Translations under genes and position numbers: made by a program
Part shown: piece after piece, positions 40,387 through 49,267 of the stretch
Numbering within the stretch: the stretch's first letter is position 1
Layout of the letters: the number at the start of each line of letters is the position of its first letter
Assembly: GCF_026339735.1 (NCBI RefSeq)
Contig: NZ_JAPEQG010000001.1
Coordinates: 2,728,001 to 2,792,000 of the forward strand
Source of the DNA: Streptomyces sp. NBC_01669
GTDB lineage: Bacteria; Actinomycetota; Actinomycetes; Streptomycetales; Streptomycetaceae
DNA: 64,000 nt
Direction: 5' to 3'
The notes under the pieces: generated by a model
Told to the model about the DNA's origin: nothing
What the model saw: only the letters and a program-made list of their open reading frames with translations
Database searches by the model: none

Positions 40387-41411
40387 ATACACCGAGTACA
40401 CAGAAAGCGCCCCTGCTGGACGTCCGCGACCTCTCGGTCACGTACGCCGGCGGTGCCCGCGCGGTCCGCGGCGTGAACCTCAGCGTCGACGCGGGCCAGA
40501 AGCTCGGCATCGCCGGGGAGTCGGGCTGCGGCAAGTCCACCCTGGCGCTGGCACTGCTGCGGCTGCTGCCCGCCGGGACGAAGGTCTCCGGCCGGATCCT
40601 GCTGAACGGCGAGGACGTCCTCACCATGAAGTGGGGCCAGGTCAGGGCGGTGCGCTGGGCAGGTGCCTCGATCGTGTTCCAGGGCGCGATGCATTCGCTG
40701 AACGCCGTGCACCGCATCGGGGACCAGATCGCCGAGCCGATCCTGCTGCACAGGAAGGCCACCCCGTCCGGGGCGAAGAAGAAGGTCGGCGAACTCCTGG
40801 AGCAGGTGGGACTGCCGGCCTCCCGCGCCGACTCCTATCCGCACGAGCTCTCCGGGGGGCAGCGACAGCGCGTGATGATCGCGATGGCGCTCGCCTGCGA
40901 TCCGGGCCTGATCATCGCCGACGAGCCGACGACCGCCCTCGATGTGATGATCCAGGCCCAGATCCTGCGCCTGATCGAGCAGCTGGTGTCCGAACAGGAC
41001 CTGGGTCTGATCATGATCAGCCATGACCTGGCCGTGCTCTCGGACACCTGTGACCGGCTCGCGGTGATGTACGCGGGCCGGGTCGTGGAGGAGGGCCCGG
41101 CGTCCCAGGTCTACGAGGACGCGCACCATCCGTACAGCAAGGCACTGTCGGGCGCGTTCCCGCGCATCGGGGACCCGGCGTCCCGGTTCGCGCCCCGAGG
41201 GCTGCCCGGCGATCCGCCTGACCCGTCGGCCCTGCCCGCCGGCTGCACGTTCCATCCGCGCTGTCCGGTGGCGCTGGACTCCTGCACCACGCAGGACCAG
41301 GAGCTGCGGGAGTCGGATGCCCTGCGGCGGGCCGCCTGTGTGCTGGTGGAGCCGGGGGCGGCCGGCGCCGCGCCCCGCCAGGGTGCCGAGGAAGCAAGGA
41401 GCACAACATGA
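40383..41411 (+). CDS. ABC transporter ATP-binding protein (DppD/OppD type)
   Basis: A 342-aa ATPase. Walker A GESGCGKST, signature LSGGQRQRV, Walker B LIIADEPTT and the switch His in MISHDLAV are all intact. The C-terminal oligopeptide/dipeptide extension with Cys-rich CTFHPRCP is present. A TTG start at 40383 overlapping the permease stop is preferred; upstream in-frame GTG codons would run into the permease. ATGA overlap with the next gene. Confidence 0.92.
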   Translation: MNTPSTQKAPLLDVRDLSVTYAGGARAVRGVNLSVDAGQKLGIAGESGCGKSTLALALLRLLPAGTKVSGRILLNGEDVLTMKWGQVRAVRWAGASIVFQGAMHSLNAVHRIGDQIAEPILLHRKATPSGAKKKVGELLEQVGLPASRADSYPHELSGGQRQRVMIAMALACDPGLIIADEPTTALDVMIQAQILRLIEQLVSEQDLGLIMISHDLAVLSDTCDRLAVMYAGRVVEEGPASQVYEDAHHPYSKALSGAFPRIGDPASRFAPRGLPGDPPDPSALPAGCTFHPRCPVALDSCTTQDQELRESDALRRAACVLVEPGAAGAAPRQGAEEARSTT

Positions 41412-42403
41412 CCACCCCCACTCCCCTGCTGAGCGCGGAGGAACTGAAGGTCGCCTTCCCCGGCCGGCGCGGAGCAGCGACGGCGCGCGCGGTGGACGGT
41501 GTCGACCTGGACATCCGGCCGGGCGAGATCGTCGCGCTGGTCGGCGAGTCCGGGTGTGGCAAGACGACGCTGGCGCGTTCCCTGCTGGGGCTCGTCCCTC
41601 CGACGTCCGGCCGGGTCACGTTCGGCGGCAAGCCGCTCGCCTACTCGGGCCGTGCCCTGAAGGCGTACCGCAAGCGCGTCCAGCTCGTACTGCAGGACCC
41701 CAGCGGCTCGCTCAACCCGCGGCACACGGTGTACGACGCGGTCGCGGAGGGGCTGCGGATCCACGGGTACGCGGGTGATGAGCGGGCGGCGGTCGCGGAG
41801 GCGCTGTCACGGGCGGGGCTGCGGCCTCCCGAGCGGTTCTTCCTGCGCTATCCGCACGAGCTGTCGGGCGGTCAGCGCCAGCGCGTCGTGATCGCGGGCG
41901 CCCTCGTCCTGGAACCGGAACTCATCGTTGCCGACGAACCCGTGGCCTCGCTCGACGCCTCGGTGCGCGGTGAGATCCTGGCCCTGCTGCTGCGGCTGAG
42001 GGACGAACTGGGACTGTCCGCACTGGTGGTCACGCACGACCTGGGGCTGGCGTGGAACATCGCCGACCGGGTCGCGGTGATGTATCTCGGCCGGATCGTG
42101 GAGACGGGCGAGGTCGAGCAGATCCTCACAGCTCCGCAGCATCCGTACACCCGGGCACTGCTGTCCGTGCTGCCGGAGGCCGAGGGCGATCCGGTGATCC
42201 TCACGGGCGAGCCGCCGGACCCGACCAAGGTGCCGTCCGGCTGCCGGTTCCATGCCCGCTGCCAGGTCCTCGCTTCCGGCGAGGCCGAGCGGGCGGGGGT
42301 GGCGGATGCCTGCCGCACGAAGGATCTTCCGGTGCTCGCGGGCAGCGGGGAGACGCAGGTGGCATGCCACTGGGCGCACGCGATGGCGGGCGTGGAAGTT
42401 TAA
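41408..42403 (+). CDS. ABC transporter ATP-binding protein (DppF/OppF type)
   Basis: A 331-aa second ATPase. Walker A GESGCGKTT, signature LSGGQRQRV, Walker B LIVADEPVASLD and VTHDLGLAWN are intact. The oligopeptide family C-terminal motif is CRFHARCQ. Its ATG lies in the ATGA stop-start overlap. Last gene of the importer operon. Confidence 0.93.
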   Translation: MTTPTPLLSAEELKVAFPGRRGAATARAVDGVDLDIRPGEIVALVGESGCGKTTLARSLLGLVPPTSGRVTFGGKPLAYSGRALKAYRKRVQLVLQDPSGSLNPRHTVYDAVAEGLRIHGYAGDERAAVAEALSRAGLRPPERFFLRYPHELSGGQRQRVVIAGALVLEPELIVADEPVASLDASVRGEILALLLRLRDELGLSALVVTHDLGLAWNIADRVAVMYLGRIVETGEVEQILTAPQHPYTRALLSVLPEAEGDPVILTGEPPDPTKVPSGCRFHARCQVLASGEAERAGVADACRTKDLPVLAGSGETQVACHWAHAMAGVEV

Positions 42404-42423
42404 CGCCGCCCCGCCCTGGACGG

Positions 42424-42460
42424 CTCCGGCCGGGACCGCTGCCCGCGGTCCCGGCCGGAG
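42424..42460. terminator. Convergent terminator between the importer operon and ribF
   Basis: Perfect 16-bp stem CTCCGGCCGGGACCGC / GCGGTCCCGGCCGGAG with a 5-nt loop. Lies 21 nt after the ATPase stop (+) and 17 nt after the ribF stop (-); likely works both ways. Confidence 0.85.
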
Positions 42461-42476
42461 GCGTACGCGAGGAAGG

Positions 42477-43430
42477 TCAGCCGCGGTCGTACGCCGCGAT
42501 CAGTTCGCCGGCCCGCTTCACATCGGCGGCCATCGCCACCAGCAGGTCGTCTATCGAGTCGAACTTCTGCATCCCGCGGACGTAGGCGAGGAAGTCGACG
42601 GACACATGGAGCCCGTACAGATCAAGGCCGACGCGGTCGATCGCGTACGCCTCGACCGTCCGCTCCGTACCGTCGAACTGCGGGTTGGTGCCGACCGAGA
42701 TCGCGGCGGGCATCGCCTCGTCGTCCACGTTCAGCCAGCCCGCGTACACGCCGTCGGCAGGGATCGCGGTGTGCGGCAGGGTCTCCACGTTCGCCGTCGG
42801 GAAGCCCAGTGCGCGGCCACGCTGCGCGCCGCGGACGACGATGCCCTCGACCCGGTGCGGGCGGCCCAGGACCTCGGCTGCGCCCGCCACATCGCCCTCG
42901 GCAACGAGCCTGCGGGTGAGGGTGGAGGAGAACGGATCGCCGCCGCCCGCCTCGCCGCTCAGAACCAGATCGATGACCTCGACGCCGTAGTCGTACGTCG
43001 CACCGAACTCGGTGAGCAGCTGCACGTTCCCCGCGGCCCTGTGACCGAACCGGAAGTTGGGGCCCTCGATCACGAGCTGCGCATGCAACTTGTCGACCAG
43101 CACCTTCACGATGAAGTCGGCGGGCGCCAGCTTCGAGAACTCGGTGGTGAACGGCAGGATCAGCTGCGCGTCCACGCCCAGCTCGGCCATCAGCTCCGCG
43201 CGCCGGTGGTGCGGGGCGAGCAGCGGCGGGTGGCTGCCGGGCCGTACGACCTCGCTGGGGTGCGGGTCGAAGGTCACGACGACCGACGGCACGCCGAGCT
43301 CGCGCGCCCGGTCGACGGCTCTGCCGATGATCAGCTGGTGCCCGCGGTGCACCCCGTCGTAGGAGCCGATGGTGACGACGCTGCGTCCCCAGTCCTGGGG
43401 GATGTCCTCCAAGCCACGCCAGCGCTGCAC
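42477..43430 (-). CDS. ribF: Bifunctional riboflavin kinase / FAD synthetase
   Basis: A 317-aa enzyme making FMN then FAD. The N-terminal adenylyltransferase domain has VVTIGSYDGVHRGHQ and VTFDPHPSEVV; the C-terminal kinase domain has GRALGFPTANV and the flavin site DGVYAGW. GTG at 43430 (then QRWRGLEDIP) with GAGGAG upstream is chosen over the long upstream open frame, which overlaps the next gene. Usual length. No FMN riboswitch was seen. It is 43 nt after the neighbouring large gene on the same strand. Confidence 0.95.
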   Translation of the reverse strand: MQRWRGLEDIPQDWGRSVVTIGSYDGVHRGHQLIIGRAVDRARELGVPSVVVTFDPHPSEVVRPGSHPPLLAPHHRRAELMAELGVDAQLILPFTTEFSKLAPADFIVKVLVDKLHAQLVIEGPNFRFGHRAAGNVQLLTEFGATYDYGVEVIDLVLSGEAGGGDPFSSTLTRRLVAEGDVAGAAEVLGRPHRVEGIVVRGAQRGRALGFPTANVETLPHTAIPADGVYAGWLNVDDEAMPAAISVGTNPQFDGTERTVEAYAIDRVGLDLYGLHVSVDFLAYVRGMQKFDSIDDLLVAMAADVKRAGELIAAYDRG

Positions 43431-43473
43431 TCTGACCGCTCCTCGCCCGAACCTGTGTACGTGGGTGTATCTC

Positions 43474-46400
43474 TTATGCAGGTCTAAGACTGCCATGCCC
43501 ACGACCCGCGGCCTGCATCGGCATCGGCATCGCGGTGGACACCGCCTCCACGGTCCGCCGCGCACCGGGGCCGATGACCGCCGCCCACTCCTGCGGGGCA
43601 TCGGCCAGCCACCCGGTGACCAGTTCCGCAAATCCGGGCACGTCCCGGGCCAATTCGACCAACCGGCGGTCGAAACGGGCGGCGCCCTCAGGGGTGCGAA
43701 CCAGCAGCATCCCGGTGCGGTGGACGAGCGCCCGGGTACGGACCGGCGCACGCCGGTCGGATCCGTGGGCCGCCGCGCAGAGCAGCGCGTCGAGGACGAC
43801 CGGGTCCCGGTGGGCGCCCTGCTCGAACTCCAGCAGGACTTCCAGCAGCTCGGCCCGCACTGCCCCGGAGGCGGGCGTCCCCGGTACGGCGAGCACCCGG
43901 GCGAGCGCACCGCGCACGGGCGCGGAAGCGGGCCGGTCCCGCAGCAGGCCGGTCACCAAGGGCAGCAGCAGCGCACGGGCGGCGGGCCCGTGCTCCAGCC
44001 TGCGGTCGAGGTACGCGGCCACGTGCGCGCCGCCGTCCGGATGGTTGTCGGCGTACGCCCGCACCAGCCCTGCCGCGTGCAGGGCCAGCGCCGGGGCGTC
44101 GATCCCGGCGAGGGAGCGCAGCGCCTCACCCGCACCGTCCCCGGGCCGGGTGAGCCGGTCCCGGAACGCGCCGATCACCGGCTCGGGATGCGTCGGCAGG
44201 GCGACGGCGAGCGCTGCCGCGGACAGATAGGGATCGCCCCGCACGAAGACCCGCAGGGCCTGGGGCAGATAGCGGTTCCTGGTGTGCGGATCACGGACCA
44301 GGAGGACGAGCGCGGCCCCGTGCAGATCGCCGTCGCCGGGGCGGGCCAGCAGGGAGAGCGCGGAGCGGCGCAGGAGCTCACGGTCGGTGTCGCGGGTGGC
44401 GTGCGGTGCGGTGACGAGTCCGTACGAGGCGGCAGCGACGCGCCGGGCCCGCCGGACGTCGTCGCGCGCCCAGCGATCGACGGCCCGGCAGAGCACGGCC
44501 GGCTCGTCCTCGGCGAGCGTGGCGAGCAACTCGTCGGCGCGGGGATGCACGGTCGCGACGAGCGCGTCGGTCAGATCGTCGACGGCGAGGTCACGGCGGG
44601 CGTACAGCAACGCCTGCGCGGCGGCGGCCACGGTCGGCCGCGTCGCCGCACCGTCCTCGGCGGACAGCGGGCGCTCATCGGTGAACCAGAGACAGAGCAG
44701 CGGCTGCACGGTCCGGGGCCGGGCGACGAGCCGCCGGGCCACCACGTCCAGAAACCGCTCCTCCCCGTTGCCGCCGCCGTCACGGGCGTCGTCGTCACCG
44801 TCGCGGCCCCCGTCCCCGCGCGGCGTACCGTCCGCGGGCACGAGCCGCCTCAGCAGATCGATCCGGTCCGCCTCGGGCAGCCGCAGCCGCCGCCAGAACC
44901 ACGGGCTGAACTCGCCGTACGCCCCGAGCGCACCGGCGCGTCGGACGATGCGCCCCGTGAGCAGCCGGGCCACCCCGAGGTACGGCCTGGCGTCGGGCAC
45001 CCGGAGCAGCGTCTCCGCGAGCAGGTGGGCGGCCCACCAGGAGGCATCGCGCAGCGGCCCGGTCCTCTCGGCGCCGTCGGCCGGTGCCCGGTCCCCGGCT
45101 CCCCCGTCCGTCCGTGTCGACAGCCGGTCCATCGCCTCGATCAGATCGGCCAGCGGGTGGGCGAGCACGGCGGAGCCCTGACGGCGGCCCAGGAGCAGGA
45201 GCGCCTGGATCACCGGGCCGATCCGATGGCGCGGTACAGGGAGGGTGCGGGGCTCTCGCGACTGGGCCGGCGCTGTCGGCTCCGCGCCGGGCAGTGCCCG
45301 TCGACTGCCCGGCTGCGGGCTCCGGGGTGCCGGGACACGCTCCTGCGCCGCCCTCACCTGCTGACCCGGCTCGTCCGCGTGCCAACGGTGGACCAGGGCC
45401 CGGAGTGCCGCGTCCAGGTCCAGATGCGTGCCCTGCACCCAGTCCCCCAGCTCCTCGTGGGCGAAGCGGTAGCCCGCACCCGCCGGGACGAGCAGCCCCT
45501 CGGCGAGGACCGCCGGGGCCCAGCCCGTGCGCCAGGGGAAGACCTCCTCGAACGCCGCCCGGTCCAGTTCCCCCTGTCCCGGTCCCAGACAGCGCCGTGC
45601 GGCCTCGTGGACCTGTCCGGCAACCTGCGCGGCCAGCCGGCGCACCGCCGTGCCCCTGAGGGCCGGGCGGGACGCCGCGGCGATGCGGACCGCGATGCGC
45701 AGGCACATCAGGTCCAGATGGGCGCCGAAGACGTCCTCCGAGTCCGGCTGCCCGGGCACGTCCGCGGGGAGCGCCTTGCGTACCTCGGCGAGCAGCCGCA
45801 GGGTGAGCGGGTGCCGGTCGTGCCCGAGGGCGAGGGCATCGGACGGGAGGGCGTAACGCCCCCTGGCCTGTTCGGCCTGGCTCGCGGTGAGATCGCCCAG
45901 GCGCACGGCGGACGGAAGTCCGCGGGCCGGGCCGGCGGGGCGGTGCAGCGCGTCGGGCGGGCAGAACGCACCGGCGGTCTCCCAGTGCTCGGGCCGGCAG
46001 GCGACCACGAGGCGCACCTCGTTGTCCCGCAGCCATCCGACCGTTCCGGCGGTCCACCGGTCCAGCCGGTGGGCGAGGAGGGGCGGCATTTCCTCGGGGC
46101 CGTCCAGCAGGACGAGCAGCGGGGTTCCCGAGTCCGCGGCGAGCCGTGCCACCCGCTCGGGAGTGGCCGTCGCCATGTCGCCCCCGGCCCCGGCTGCGGT
46201 GACGATCCGACCGGCCTGGCCGAGCGTACGGGTGATCGCGTCGGCCACCGAGGTGTCGTCGGCCAGCAGGTCCGCGCCACGCAGCCAGACGGTGAGGGCG
46301 GGGTCGGAGCCGGGGGCGCGGCGGGCGGCGAGCGCGGCGAGTTCGGTGGTGCGGCCGGTACCCGGCACTCCCACGAGGCCGAGGACGACCTCGGAACGTT

Positions 46401-47163
46401 CCCCGGCGGCCATGAACGCCGTCAACTCCGCAGTGGTGTCCGGGCGTTCGACGGGGTCGGGCCAGGCGCTGGGGCCTCCTGCCGAACCGATCGACATCGC
46501 GGTGAGCTGCAGGGCTCCCGCAAGGTTGAGGTCACGCCCGTACCCGGGGACGCTTGTCGCGTTGCGCCGCAGCAGCGCGCCCAGCGGCCCTTCGGCTTCC
46601 CCGCCCGTGAGCGGCACCGCGAACCCGGCGGCAGCGTGTGCGGCGCGCAGGGCGGTGCCGAGCACCGCGATGACAGCGCCGGTCTGCGGATCGAGCACGG
46701 GCCCGCCGATCGCCGCGCCGCGCAGCCGCAGGGCGTCGCTGCCGTCCGTGCCGAGCGCCAGCTCCAGGGCGGCGCCGGCCCGGTGGGAACGGCCGACCGC
46801 GCCGTACGTCACGGGCACCGCGCCCAGCACCCGCGCCTCCCGCCACCCATGGGCGGCGATGCGTACGTACGTACCCGGCTCGATCCGGTCCCGCTGGACG
46901 ATCGGCAGCGGCTCCACGCCGAGCACGTCGAGCCCCCCGGTGCGCACGAGCGCGAGGTCCAGCTCCGGGAGCGCGGTGATCGCCTCGGCCCCGACGGAGC
47001 GGCTCCGGTCACCTGTTCCGTACAGGACAAGCCGGGCAAGTCCGTCGACCGCTTCATGACTGGTCACGACCGTGCCGCGGTCGTCCGCGACGAACCCTGT
47101 GCCCCGCAGTCGGCCGGCCGGATCGCAGATACGTACCAGCGTCGACCGGTCCCCGCTTCCCAT
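43474..47163 (-). CDS. Large trypsin-like / NTPase protein, catalytic residues altered
   Basis: A 1229-aa protein with no signal peptide. Residues 1-185 resemble a trypsin-fold peptidase: GTVVTSHEAVD (His36), ELDLALVRT (Asp69), but the GxSGGP nucleophile motif reads RGAAIGGPVLD, so Ser is replaced by Ile152. Residues about 250-600 resemble a NACHT/STAND-like NTPase: the Walker A region is GVPGTGRTT (265-273) with Lys replaced by Arg271; Walker B is LLVLLDGPEEMP. The remaining 600 residues are helical, Ala/Leu/Arg-rich, probably HEAT/TPR-like. Start ATG at 47163. The role is unknown; such domain layouts are typical of bacterial conflict or signalling NTPases. High confidence in the gene, moderate in the domains. 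Confidence 0.8.
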   Translation of the reverse strand: MGSGDRSTLVRICDPAGRLRGTGFVADDRGTVVTSHEAVDGLARLVLYGTGDRSRSVGAEAITALPELDLALVRTGGLDVLGVEPLPIVQRDRIEPGTYVRIAAHGWREARVLGAVPVTYGAVGRSHRAGAALELALGTDGSDALRLRGAAIGGPVLDPQTGAVIAVLGTALRAAHAAAGFAVPLTGGEAEGPLGALLRRNATSVPGYGRDLNLAGALQLTAMSIGSAGGPSAWPDPVERPDTTAELTAFMAAGERSEVVLGLVGVPGTGRTTELAALAARRAPGSDPALTVWLRGADLLADDTSVADAITRTLGQAGRIVTAAGAGGDMATATPERVARLAADSGTPLLVLLDGPEEMPPLLAHRLDRWTAGTVGWLRDNEVRLVVACRPEHWETAGAFCPPDALHRPAGPARGLPSAVRLGDLTASQAEQARGRYALPSDALALGHDRHPLTLRLLAEVRKALPADVPGQPDSEDVFGAHLDLMCLRIAVRIAAASRPALRGTAVRRLAAQVAGQVHEAARRCLGPGQGELDRAAFEEVFPWRTGWAPAVLAEGLLVPAGAGYRFAHEELGDWVQGTHLDLDAALRALVHRWHADEPGQQVRAAQERVPAPRSPQPGSRRALPGAEPTAPAQSREPRTLPVPRHRIGPVIQALLLLGRRQGSAVLAHPLADLIEAMDRLSTRTDGGAGDRAPADGAERTGPLRDASWWAAHLLAETLLRVPDARPYLGVARLLTGRIVRRAGALGAYGEFSPWFWRRLRLPEADRIDLLRRLVPADGTPRGDGGRDGDDDARDGGGNGEERFLDVVARRLVARPRTVQPLLCLWFTDERPLSAEDGAATRPTVAAAAQALLYARRDLAVDDLTDALVATVHPRADELLATLAEDEPAVLCRAVDRWARDDVRRARRVAAASYGLVTAPHATRDTDRELLRRSALSLLARPGDGDLHGAALVLLVRDPHTRNRYLPQALRVFVRGDPYLSAAALAVALPTHPEPVIGAFRDRLTRPGDGAGEALRSLAGIDAPALALHAAGLVRAYADNHPDGGAHVAAYLDRRLEHGPAARALLLPLVTGLLRDRPASAPVRGALARVLAVPGTPASGAVRAELLEVLLEFEQGAHRDPVVLDALLCAAAHGSDRRAPVRTRALVHRTGMLLVRTPEGAARFDRRLVELARDVPGFAELVTGWLADAPQEWAAVIGPGARRTVEAVSTAMPMPMQAAGRGHGSLRPA

Positions 47164-47301
47164 GGTCCGACGTTAGGTCGGCGATGATCGGCGCGGGAAG
47201 CGCTCGGAGCAAAAGCGCCCCCGAGTGCACCCTGAATCACTCCGAGCGCCTGCCCATTCAGGTGAATCAGTGGGTTCCGGTGGACAGACACCAGAGGGGG
47301 G

Positions 47302-47337
47302 ATCGTGGAGCGGGCGGGGGGCTGCCCGCTCCACGAT
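47302..47337 (-). terminator. Terminator after truB
   Basis: Perfect 14-bp stem ATCGTGGAGCGGGC / GCCCGCTCCACGAT with an 8-nt loop, 37 nt past the truB stop on the minus strand. It separates the rbfA-truB unit from the large NTPase gene. Confidence 0.85.
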
Positions 47338-47373
47338 GGGGATCCGGATCAGCGACCGGCAGAACCCGTCCCG

Positions 47374-48273
47374 TCAGGCGAAGACGGCAAGGCTCCTGGC
47401 CTTGCCCTTCTGTTCCTCGACGAGCACCAGGAAGGTCCCGTCGGGCCCGAAGACCGCGACCGGCCCCGGCGGGTACGAGGGCATGTCCAGCCGCACGCCG
47501 TTCAGCAGCAGCTTGGCCCGCTTCTCGTCCACGTCCCAGCGCGGGAACGCCGCGGCGGCGGCCTCCGCGACCGGCATCACGGTCAGCTTCTCCTGATGCT
47601 GATCGAGCGTCCGCGCCGCATCGAGACCGTACGGACCGACGCGGGTGCGCCGCAGCGCGGTCAGATGCCCGCCGACGCCGAGCCCGGCGCCGAGATCGCG
47701 GGCGAGGGCACGGATGTACGTACCGGAGGAGCAGACGACGGAGACGACCAGGTCGACGACCGGGGTCCCGTCCTCCGCGACCGCCTCACGGACGTCGTAG
47801 ACGTTGAAGGACGAGATGGTCACCGGCCGGGCCGGGATCTCGAACTCCTCGCCACCGCGCACCCGGGCGTACGACCGCTTTCCGTCGATCTTGATGGCGC
47901 TGACCTTGGACGGCACCTGCATGATCGCGCCGGTCAGTGCGGCGACACCCGCGTCGATGCCCTCCCGCGTGACGCCCGACGCGTCGGTGGACGACGTGAT
48001 CTCGCCCTCCGCGTCGTCCGTGACGGTGTCCTGGCCGAGGCGGATCGTGCCGAGGTACTCCTTCTCGGTCAGCGCGAGGTGACCGAGCAGCTTGGTGGCC
48101 TTCTCGACGCCGAGCACGAGAACGCCCGTTGCCATCGGGTCCAGCGTGCCGGCGTGGCCGACGCGGCGGGTGCGGGCGATGCCGCGCATCTTGGCGACGA
48201 CGTCGTGCGAAGTGAAGCCGGACGGCTTGTCGACGATGACAAGGCCGTCCGGCGTCTTGTTCTGCTGTGTCAT
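47374..48273 (-). CDS. truB: tRNA pseudouridine(55) synthase TruB
   Basis: A 299-aa enzyme converting U55 of tRNA T-loops to pseudouridine. The catalytic Asp is in [17 protein letters not shown]-terminal [15 protein letters not shown] and [15 protein letters not shown] are family motifs. Start ATG overlaps the rbfA stop by 4 nt. Usual length for actinobacteria. Confidence 0.95.
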   Translation of the reverse strand: MTQQNKTPDGLVIVDKPSGFTSHDVVAKMRGIARTRRVGHAGTLDPMATGVLVLGVEKATKLLGHLALTEKEYLGTIRLGQDTVTDDAEGEITSSTDASGVTREGIDAGVAALTGAIMQVPSKVSAIKIDGKRSYARVRGGEEFEIPARPVTISSFNVYDVREAVAEDGTPVVDLVVSVVCSSGTYIRALARDLGAGLGVGGHLTALRRTRVGPYGLDAARTLDQHQEKLTVMPVAEAAAAAFPRWDVDEKRAKLLLNGVRLDMPSYPPGPVAVFGPDGTFLVLVEEQKGKARSLAVFA

Positions 48274-48734
48274 TCGGAGGCTGAGCCCTCGTTCTCGTCG
48301 GACTCGTCGGCGGCGTCCTCCGGCTTGCGGTACGGGTCCGCGTCGCCCGCGTACTTCGCACCGGTCGACACCTCGCGCACCTGCGCGTCCTTGGCCCGCG
48401 CCTTGTCGAGGAGGTCCTCGATGGTGCGTGCGTTGTCCGGCAGTGCGTCGGGGACGAAGGCCAGGGTCGGCGTGAACCGGACCCCGGTCTGCCGGCCGAC
48501 CTCGGACCGGAGCACGCCCTTGGCGCTCTCCAGCGCCGCGGCGGAGGCCGCCCGCTCCTCGTCGTCGCCGTAGACCGTGTAGAAGACCGTGGCCTCCCGC
48601 AGGTCGCCGGTGACCCGGGCGTCCGTGATCGTCACGAATCCGAGCCGCGGATCCTTGATACGCCGGTCCAGGGTCTCCGCGACCACGACCTGGATGCGAT
48701 CGGCCAGCTTTCGGGCCCGCGCGTTGTCGCTCAC
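48270..48734 (-). CDS. rbfA: 30S ribosome-binding factor RbfA
   Basis: A 154-aa KH-fold protein needed for 16S rRNA 5'-end maturation and cold adaptation. Family features are [32 protein letters not shown] and [22 protein letters not shown] in this order. The C-terminal acidic tail ([15 protein letters not shown]) is a normal actinobacterial extension. GTG start. Overlaps truB, giving a two-gene unit downstream of the DUF503 gene. Confidence 0.95.
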   Translation of the reverse strand: MSDNARARKLADRIQVVVAETLDRRIKDPRLGFVTITDARVTGDLREATVFYTVYGDDEERAASAAALESAKGVLRSEVGRQTGVRFTPTLAFVPDALPDNARTIEDLLDKARAKDAQVREVSTGAKYAGDADPYRKPEDAADESDENEGSASE

Positions 48735-48836
48735 CGGTCCGTCACTCTTCCTTCTGGGGGTTGCTTACGGTCCGACGCTTCCGGCGTCCTGCGCTTCCGC
48801 GTCGGACGATTTCACGTCTGACAGTTCTGACGTTGT

Positions 48837-49130
48837 TCAGTCTTCGTCGCTGTGCAGCCGCCGTCGAACCGACAGCAGCTCCACCTCGGGCCGGGCGGCC
48901 ACCAGCCGCTCGCACCGGTCCAGTACGTCCGTGAGGTGTCCGGTGTCCCCGGAGACCACGGCAAGACCGATCTCGGCCCTGCGATGGAGATCCTGTCCGC
49001 CCGTCTCCGCCGCACTCACCGCGTACTTGCGCTGGAGCTCGGCGACGATGGGACGGACGATGGAGCGTTTCTCCTTCAACGACCGTACGTCGCCGAGGAG
49101 CAGATCGAAGGACAGTGTCCCCACATACAT
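48837..49130 (-). CDS. DUF503 domain protein (YlxP-like)
   Basis: A 97-aa protein beginning MYVGTLSFDLLLGDVRSLKEKR, the DUF503 signature. Conserved in the infB neighbourhood of many Gram-positive bacteria (YlxP in Bacillus), function unknown though linked to ribosome biogenesis by context. ATG at 49130 is chosen; the open frame extends upstream into non-coding DNA. It follows the infB terminator by about 80 nt and precedes rbfA by 102 nt. Confidence 0.9.
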   Translation of the reverse strand: MYVGTLSFDLLLGDVRSLKEKRSIVRPIVAELQRKYAVSAAETGGQDLHRRAEIGLAVVSGDTGHLTDVLDRCERLVAARPEVELLSVRRRLHSDED

Positions 49131-49210
49131 GGATGTCCGGATGTCCCGCCGGTTCGGGTTCGCGCCCTGCCAGCGCTTGGCAGGGACACAAGAACCGTAC
49201 ACGGAACGGC

Positions 49211-49251
49211 CGGGGCCGATCGACGGAAATACGACCCGTCGACCGGCCCCG
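49211..49251 (-). terminator. Hairpin terminator after infB
   Basis: Arms CGGGGCCGATCGACG and CGTCGACCGGCCCCG (15 nt, one wobble) around an 11-nt loop, 17 nt past the infB stop on the minus strand. Confidence 0.7.
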
Positions 49252-49267
49252 ACTGTTGAGGTACGGG

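Noticed and set aside
43369..47187. 1272-aa plus-strand frame opposite the NTPase gene
   Set aside because: Gly/Arg/Gln-rich shadow. The minus-strand frame has domain motifs and proper codon bias.
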